This document shows, piece by piece, positions 59,535 to 64,000 of a stretch of 64,000 nt of DNA (positions are counted from its first letter, which is position 1; every line of letters begins with the position of its first letter). Source of the stretch: Planctomycetota bacterium (GTDB lineage Bacteria; Planctomycetota; UBA1135; GCA-002686595); NCBI GenBank assembly GCA_016714045.1, contig JADJNY010000002.1, positions 682,001 to 746,000 of the forward strand, in the 5' to 3' direction. The notes under the pieces are model-generated. The model had not been told where the DNA came from, made no database searches, and saw only the letters and a list, made by a program, of their open reading frames with translations. The translations under genes and the position numbers were made by a program.

Positions 59535-59540
59535 TACGAT
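59535..59540 (+). promoter_or_regulatory. -10-like box, leaderless start
   Basis: TACGAT lies 9 nt before the TTG start of the HD-domain gene. There is no ribosome-binding site in between. Confidence 0.35.
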
Positions 59541-59549
59541 CCCCGCCCC

Positions 59550-60929
59550 TTGGCCGGTCGCAAGCGCTACAGCGTCCTCCGTGATCCCGTGCACGGCGAC
59601 GTCTACCTGACGCACGAGGAGATGCGCGTGCTCGACACGCGCGAGATGCAGCGGCTGCGCGGCGTGAAGCAGCTCGGCACCGCCTACCTCGTCTACCCCG
59701 GCGCCGTGCACACGCGCTTCGATCACATGATCGGCAGCCTGCACATGGCGGGGCGGATGATCGACGCGATCAACCTGTCCTTCGAGCTCGACCCCGCGAG
59801 CTGCGTCGGCGTCAGCGAAGAAGAAGCGCGCGTGATCCGCATCGCGGCGCTCGTCCACGACGCGACGCACATCCCGTTCGGGCACTCGATCGAGGACCAG
59901 GACGGCATCTTCGGCCGTCACGACGAAGCGCGGCGCTTCGAGGCGATGTTCGAGCCGTCGACGGGCCTCGGGCGCGTGCTGCGCGAGCTCGGCGTGCACG
60001 CGGACGTGCTCAAGATCCTGACCGCGAAGGAAGGGGAGGGCGGCATTCCGCCGTACTGGATCCAGATCGTCGGCGGGACGATCGCGAGCGACCTGCTCGA
60101 CTACCTCGCGCGCGATGCGTACTTCACGGGGCTCAAGCTCTCCGTCGACCCGCGCGTGACGAGCTACTTCAAGGTGGACCGCAAGAGCGGGAACCTCTTC
60201 ATCGACCTCGCGAAGCACGATCTCCTGCGCGAGGACATCCTGTCCGAGGTCGTGCGGCTGCTCGAGGCGCGCTACTACTTCAGCGAGCGCGTCTACTACC
60301 ACCACGCGAAGGTGTCGGCGGGAGCGCTCGTCGCGCGCGCGGTCGAGACGGCGCTCGCCGCGGGCGCCGTACGCGAACAGGACTTCTGGACGCAGGACGA
60401 CGCATCGGTGCTCGATCTCCTCGAGCGCTCGATGGCGAAGGCGCCGCGCGACGCGCGCGAGCGCGTCAAGACGCTCGTCGAGCGCTTCCGCGGGCGCCAG
60501 CTCTACAAGCGCGCGTGCGTCTATCCGCGCTACGAGAACGCGGCCGTGCAGGAGGAGCTCGTCGAGACGTACTTCGCCGCGGGCGGCGCGAAGGCGCGCG
60601 CGGACGCGGAGGCGCGCATCGCGGACCTCGTGCGCTTCGCGACGGGGAAGCGCGTCGACGTGATCGTGTACTGCCCGGCGAAGCGGATGCAGCTCAAGGA
60701 AGCACGCATGCACGTGCGCTGGCCGGGCGCCGCCGGTGTGCAGCCGCTCGCGAACTTCGCCGAGCGCGTGCCGCGCCTCGCGGACCTGGAGCGGTCGTAC
60801 CGCGACCTGTGGAAGTTCTACGTCTTCGCGGACACGACGGAGCCCGAGCTCCTGCGCGAGGTGCAGCGCGCGGCGGCGACGGAGTTCACGGGCGCGACGA
60901 ACGTGTACTCGCTCGCCGTGCGCGGGTGA
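59550..60929 (+). CDS. HD-domain phosphohydrolase (SAMHD1/dNTPase-like)
   Basis: A 459-residue protein with a metal-binding HD domain: RDPVHGDVYLTHEEMRVLDT, the first His in VHTRFDHMIGSLHMAGRMID, the HD pair in RIAALVHDATHIPFGHSIED, and the distal Asp in IASDLLDYLARDAYFTGL. The following RYYFSERVYYHHAKVSAGAL segment is common to dNTPase and related HD hydrolases. It probably hydrolyses dNTPs or other nucleotides in the cytosol. TTG is used as start because nothing upstream is conserved and a -10-like box stands 9 nt before it. The C-terminal 150 residues are family-typical alpha/beta. Confidence 0.9.
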   Translation: MAGRKRYSVLRDPVHGDVYLTHEEMRVLDTREMQRLRGVKQLGTAYLVYPGAVHTRFDHMIGSLHMAGRMIDAINLSFELDPASCVGVSEEEARVIRIAALVHDATHIPFGHSIEDQDGIFGRHDEARRFEAMFEPSTGLGRVLRELGVHADVLKILTAKEGEGGIPPYWIQIVGGTIASDLLDYLARDAYFTGLKLSVDPRVTSYFKVDRKSGNLFIDLAKHDLLREDILSEVVRLLEARYYFSERVYYHHAKVSAGALVARAVETALAAGAVREQDFWTQDDASVLDLLERSMAKAPRDARERVKTLVERFRGRQLYKRACVYPRYENAAVQEELVETYFAAGGAKARADAEARIADLVRFATGKRVDVIVYCPAKRMQLKEARMHVRWPGAAGVQPLANFAERVPRLADLERSYRDLWKFYVFADTTEPELLREVQRAAATEFTGATNVYSLAVRG

Positions 60930-61085
60930 GGCTGCGCCGAGCGGGCGAGGACTTCGGTCCCGCATCGGCGTTCCGGGGGTGCTTCCGCCGCCGCCCGGGC
61001 GGCGAGGATCCGGGGTGGAACCCCGCTTCGGCGCGGCGCTGCGGGTGCTCGGAGGCGCATCGTCGGGAAGGGGCCGCGCGCCACC

Positions 61086-61115
61086 TTGCGCCGTTCCGCC
61101 GAACCGCCGTATCCT
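61086..61115 (+). promoter_or_regulatory. Promoter for the nucleotide-sugar operon
   Basis: TTGCGC (61086-61091) and TATCCT (61110-61115) are separated by 18 bp, 90 nt before the ATG at 61207. TATCCT is the same -10 as at 42411. Confidence 0.5.
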
Positions 61116-61206
61116 GCTCAACCTTTTCGGTGTTCCGGTCGACCTGCGCAACCCGCGCGGACCGGCCCCCCGAGATGCGTCCCTCCGCGCTTCGCGCACC
61201 GAAACC

Positions 61207-62394
61207 ATGACCGACATCGTCATCATCGGCGGCTGCGGCCACGTCGGCCTCCCGCTCGGACTCGCCTTCGCCAAAGCCGGCAAAAAGGTCGTGGCCCTCG
61301 ACATCGACGCGAAGAAGGTCGCGGAGACGAACGCCGGCAAGATGCCGTTCATCGACGCGGGCGCGGACGAGCTCCTGCTCGAGGTCCGCAAGTCGAAGAA
61401 CTTCGAGGCGACGACCGACGCGAAGTGCATCCAGCAGGCGGACGTGGTCGTGACCGTGATCGGCACGCCGCTCGACGAGCACCTGAACCCGCGCCTCGAG
61501 GTCTACGGCGACATGCTCCGCAAGGATCGCTCGTTCCTCCGGAACGGCCAGCTCCTGATCATGCGCAGCACGGTCTACCCGGGCACGACCGACCACGTCG
61601 CGCACGCGCTGAAGGCCGCGGGCATCGAGGTCGACGTCGCGTTCTGCCCCGAGCGCGTGGCGCAGGGCGTCGCGCTCGAGGAGATCCACTCGCTGCCGCA
61701 GATCGTCTCCGGCACGACGCCGCGGGCGGTCGAGCGCGCGAAGGCGCTCTTCAAGCTGCTCACGCCGGACCTGATCGAGCTGCCGACGGTCGGCGCCGAG
61801 CTCACGAAGCTCTACAACAACGCCTGGCGCTACATCCAGTTCGCGGCGGCCAACCAGTTCTACATGATCGCGAACGACTACGGCCTCGACTTCTACGAGA
61901 TCCACCGCGCGATGACGGAGAAGTACCCGCGCGGGAAGGGCTTCCCGAAGGCCGGGTTCGCCGCGGGGCCGTGCCTCTTCAAGGACACGATGCAGTTGTC
62001 GACGTTCAACGACAACGCGTTCTTCCTCGGGCACTCCGCGATGCTCGTCAACGAAGGCCTGCCGAACTACCTCGTGCGCCGCGCGGCGCAGAAGTACGAC
62101 CTGCGCAGCCTGACGGTCGGCATCCTCGGCATGACGTTCAAGTCGGACTGCGACGACCCGCGCGACTCGCTCTCCTACAAGTTGAAGAAGTCGCTCGCGT
62201 TCGAGGCGAAGGAGGTGCTCTGCGCCGATCCGTACCTCGAGCGTCCGTGGATCCTGCCCGCCGAGGAAGTGGTCGCGCGTTCAGCGCTGCTCTTCATCGG
62301 CACGCCGCACAGCGCGTACAAGAAGCTCGATTTCAAAGGCAAGCCGGTGATCGACGTTTGGAAGTCCGTCCCGGGAGGAATGACAGTCGTATGA
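61207..62394 (+). CDS. UDP-glucose/UDP-ManNAc-type nucleotide-sugar dehydrogenase
   Basis: A 395-residue enzyme that oxidises a UDP-sugar at C6 with NAD. The Rossmann motif is IVIIGGCGHVGLPLGLAFAK; STVYPGTTDHVAHALKAAGI is the central segment; the catalytic Cys is in KAGFAAGPCLFKDTMQLSTF; and LGMTFKSDCDDPRDSLSYKL is the C-terminal domain. The length fits the short UDP-N-acetylmannosamine/UDP-glucose dehydrogenase group. It is coupled to the epimerase/dehydratase gene that follows (ATGA). Both probably provide sugars for surface polysaccharide. Confidence 0.92.
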   Translation: MTDIVIIGGCGHVGLPLGLAFAKAGKKVVALDIDAKKVAETNAGKMPFIDAGADELLLEVRKSKNFEATTDAKCIQQADVVVTVIGTPLDEHLNPRLEVYGDMLRKDRSFLRNGQLLIMRSTVYPGTTDHVAHALKAAGIEVDVAFCPERVAQGVALEEIHSLPQIVSGTTPRAVERAKALFKLLTPDLIELPTVGAELTKLYNNAWRYIQFAAANQFYMIANDYGLDFYEIHRAMTEKYPRGKGFPKAGFAAGPCLFKDTMQLSTFNDNAFFLGHSAMLVNEGLPNYLVRRAAQKYDLRSLTVGILGMTFKSDCDDPRDSLSYKLKKSLAFEAKEVLCADPYLERPWILPAEEVVARSALLFIGTPHSAYKKLDFKGKPVIDVWKSVPGGMTVV

Positions 62395-63413
62395 AGGTCC
62401 TGGTCACCGGTTCGAATGGGTTCATCGCGGGCTACCTCGTCGCCGAGCTGCTCCAGAACGGGTACGAAGTCGTCGGCATCGACAACTTCAGCAAGTACGG
62501 CAAGGTCGCGAAGTCGTACGACACGCACCCGAAGTACAAGCTCGTCGAGGGCGATGCGAAGGACGTCGAGCTCTTGAAGAAGCTCGTCGCCGACTGCGAT
62601 CACTTCGTGATCTGCGCGGCGATGATCGGCGGCATCAGCTACTTCCACAAGTACGCCTACGACTTGATCGCCGAGAACGACCGCATCACCGCGGCCGCGT
62701 TCGACGCCGCGATCTGGGCGCACAAGAACGGCAAGCTCAAGAAGGCGACGCTCCTCAGCTCGTCGATGGTGTACGAGAGCACGAAGGTGTTCCCGACGCC
62801 CGAGGGCGCGCAGCTCACGTCGCCGCCGCCGCTCTCGACGTACGGCTTCCAGAAGCTGTCGTGCGAGTACTACGCGCGCGGCGCGTTCGAGCAGTACCAG
62901 CTGCCGTACACGATCGTGCGTCCGTTCAACTGCGTCGGCATCGGCGAAGGTCGCGCGCAGGGCGAACACGAGATCTACTCGGGCAACGTCAAGCTCGCGA
63001 TGAGCCACGTCGTGCCGGACCTCGTGCAGAAGATGGTCAAGGGTCAGGACCCGCTGCACATCCTCGGCGACGGCAAGCAGGTGCGGCACTACACGTACGG
63101 CGGCGATCTCGCGCGCGGCATCCGCGTGTGCCTCGAGCACCCGAAGGCGCTCAACGAGGACTTCAACATCTCGACGCCCGTGCCGACGACGGTGCTCGAA
63201 CTCGCCGAGGCGATCTGGAAGAAGATCCACGGCGCGAAGAAGCCGTTCCGCTTCGTCTCGGACAAGCCGTTCGAGTACGACGTGCAGCTGCGCACGCCCG
63301 ACGTGAGCAAGTCGAAGAAGCTGCTCGGCTTCGAGGCCACGACCCCGCTGGAGAAGATCCTCGACGAGGTCGTGCCGTGGATCCAGGAGCAGGTGGAGCG
63401 CGGGACGATCTGA
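62391..63413 (+). CDS. NAD-dependent epimerase/dehydratase (extended SDR)
   Basis: A 340-residue extended SDR acting on nucleotide sugars. The NAD motif is VLVTGSNGFIAGYLVAELLQ, the Asp of IDNFSKYG binds NAD ribose, the catalytic Ser is in LLSSSMVYEST, and Tyr-x-x-x-Lys is in STYGFQKLSCEYYA. IVRPFNCVGIGEG, then RHYTYGGDLARGIRVCLEHP, are typical of epimerase/dehydratase proteins. It overlaps the nucleotide-sugar dehydrogenase gene by 4 nt, and the pair probably gives a modified UDP-sugar, for example a UDP-glucuronate-derived sugar. The exact reaction cannot be read from the sequence. Confidence 0.92.
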   Translation: MKVLVTGSNGFIAGYLVAELLQNGYEVVGIDNFSKYGKVAKSYDTHPKYKLVEGDAKDVELLKKLVADCDHFVICAAMIGGISYFHKYAYDLIAENDRITAAAFDAAIWAHKNGKLKKATLLSSSMVYESTKVFPTPEGAQLTSPPPLSTYGFQKLSCEYYARGAFEQYQLPYTIVRPFNCVGIGEGRAQGEHEIYSGNVKLAMSHVVPDLVQKMVKGQDPLHILGDGKQVRHYTYGGDLARGIRVCLEHPKALNEDFNISTPVPTTVLELAEAIWKKIHGAKKPFRFVSDKPFEYDVQLRTPDVSKSKKLLGFEATTPLEKILDEVVPWIQEQVERGTI

Positions 63414-63538
63414 GTCGCGCGACGCGATGGTTCGAGCGGGACGGGCGCCACGCGGCGCCCGTTCGCACTTCCCCGACGCCGACGCGCGGCTTGGAGCTCG
63501 ACCTGGACAGAGTCGGCGATCGGAGCGAAGCTCTCGCC

Positions 63539-63793
63539 ATGGATCTCCATCTGCCCTCCGAGCTCCGCAAGCTCGTCGAACACGAGCGGGCGGCGGGTCA
63601 CTACGCTTCGGCCAACGACGTCGTCCGCGAAGCGCTGCGCGTGCTCGCTCAGGATCGGAAGTGGCGGGCCGGCGTGCGCCGCAAGATCGCAGCGGGAATG
63701 GCCCAGGTTCGCGCGGGCCGGCTCGTGGAGGGGGACCGGGCCGTCGCCAAGCTTCGCCGTCGGATCGGCTCCCGCCGCGGCAAGCGATCGTGA
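63539..63793 (+). CDS. ParD-like antitoxin of a type II toxin-antitoxin pair
   Basis: An 84-residue protein. The N-terminal MDLHLPSELRKLVEHERAAG, then ASANDVVREALRVLAQD, is the ribbon-helix-helix/ParD pattern used for DNA binding and dimerisation. The rest is Arg-rich (RVRRKIAAG-like and Arg/Lys-rich end RGKRS), presumably the part that wraps the toxin. It ends 4 nt inside the start of the toxin gene (GTGA), as usual in ParDE-type pairs. Autoregulation through an operator upstream is expected, but I could not identify the palindrome. Confidence 0.82.
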   Translation: MDLHLPSELRKLVEHERAAGHYASANDVVREALRVLAQDRKWRAGVRRKIAAGMAQVRAGRLVEGDRAVAKLRRRIGSRRGKRS

Positions 63794-64000
63794 CCCGCTG
63801 GCAGCTCACCGAACTCGCCGAGCGCGATCTCCGGGAGACCCTCGACTTCGTCGAGTCGGAGAGTGGTCCTGTTCGAGCGGAGCGCGTCCTCGACGACTTC
63901 GTCCGGGCGTTCGATCGTCTCGCGGCGCGACCTCGGATCGGACACACACGCGAAGACCTGACCGATCTCGACGTGTTGTTCTGGCCCGTGCACGCATGGC
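63790..64000 (+). CDS. RelE/ParE-family toxin, 3' end outside window
   Basis: The first 70 residues are visible (TRWQLTELAERDLRETLDFV, then GPVRAERVLDDFVRAFDRLA). The pattern of two N-terminal helices and RPRIGHTREDLTDLDVLFW is typical of the ParE/RelE plasmid-stabilisation fold. ParE members poison gyrase and RelE members cleave mRNA; the visible part does not decide between them. GTG start overlapping the antitoxin stop. The window ends within the expected last strand. Confidence 0.8.
   Translation, partial: MTRWQLTELAERDLRETLDFVESESGPVRAERVLDDFVRAFDRLAARPRIGHTREDLTDLDVLFWPVHAW

Noticed and set aside
60989..61004. Palindrome CGCCGCCCGGGCGGCG after the HD gene as terminator
   Set aside because: Very small loop and no T-tract; in such GC-rich DNA it may be chance, so it is not listed as a feature.
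1..64000. CRISPR arrays, insertion sequences, prophage genes, rRNA genes
   Set aside because: Looked for repeated spacers, terminal inverted repeats with transposase, phage structural genes and rRNA cores; none were seen.

Overview
The window is a gene-dense, very high-GC bacterial chromosome segment. The most likely source is Planctomycetota. This is inferred from gene content: an ECF sigma factor fused to a membrane-anchored surface region, several secreted proteins ending in a Cys-rich domain with an FCxGDG...CPCGN pattern, TlpA/redoxin proteins, an NHL-thioredoxin, and many carboxypeptidase-regulatory-like repeats. Shine-Dalgarno sites are used unevenly, and several genes look leaderless, with a -10 box only 6-9 nt before the start codon. 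No rRNA, tRNA, CRISPR array or insertion sequence was found.

Layout: 1-3.2 kb holds the end of a sulfatase/phosphatase-like gene, a coupled small protein and an aldehyde dehydrogenase. 3.3-5.3 kb holds an ATPase + HNH pair that looks like a Septu-type phage defence system. 5.4-15.4 kb holds a thioredoxin-like/TPR protein, two tandem surface-repeat proteins, two coupled amidohydrolase paralogues (the second without metal ligands) and a SOUL-like lipoprotein. 15.5-24.7 kb holds small enzymes, two secreted proteins sharing a 528-bp near-identical 3' cassette, a frameshifted gamma-glutamyl hydrolase, RNase HI, a DUF805 protein and a glutamine-synthetase-like ligase. 24.9-26.3 kb holds a lipoprotein redoxin interrupted by an in-frame TGA exactly where the first catalytic Cys belongs. 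26.4-33.5 kb holds small enzymes and a divergent pair: a surface-repeat protein and the sigma-factor fusion. 33.6-42.3 kb holds an NHL-thioredoxin, a DsrE + TusA-MetE sulfur cluster, a transglutaminase-like protein, a porin, a second TusA-like protein, a LON-domain protein and a SirB1-like protein. 42.5-51.0 kb is a forward run for acyl-CoA and TCA-type metabolism: thiolase, 3-hydroxyacyl-CoA dehydrogenase, cyclophilin, enoyl-CoA hydratase, thiolase, a swivel-first aconitase and an isocitrate/isopropylmalate dehydrogenase. 51.2-58.3 kb holds a giant repeat protein, a metal-binding-motif protein, a PlsC acyltransferase and a thiol-redox cluster (DsbD-N domain protein plus two redoxins, one with a C-terminal in-frame TGA). 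58.6-64 kb holds a PilZ protein, an HD hydrolase, a nucleotide-sugar dehydrogenase coupled to an epimerase, and a ParDE-like toxin-antitoxin pair cut by the window end.

The main discovery candidates are two predicted selenoproteins. In the lipoprotein redoxin at 24883-26265, TGA gives a U-G-P-C active site. In the redoxin at 55754-56458, TGA replaces a C-terminal Cys that is conserved in the Cys-containing paralogue next door (56712-57383). In both cases homologous sequence continues in frame after the TGA, and a hairpin with G in the first two loop bases lies at the distance expected of a bacterial SECIS element. Other points of interest are the sigma-factor/surface fusion, the TusA-MetE fusion beside DsrE, the Septu-like pair, the pseudo-amidohydrolase partner and the leaderless promoter signature. 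Two genes carry lesions (a frameshift near 21257 and an amber codon at 42893) that may be real or sequencing errors.
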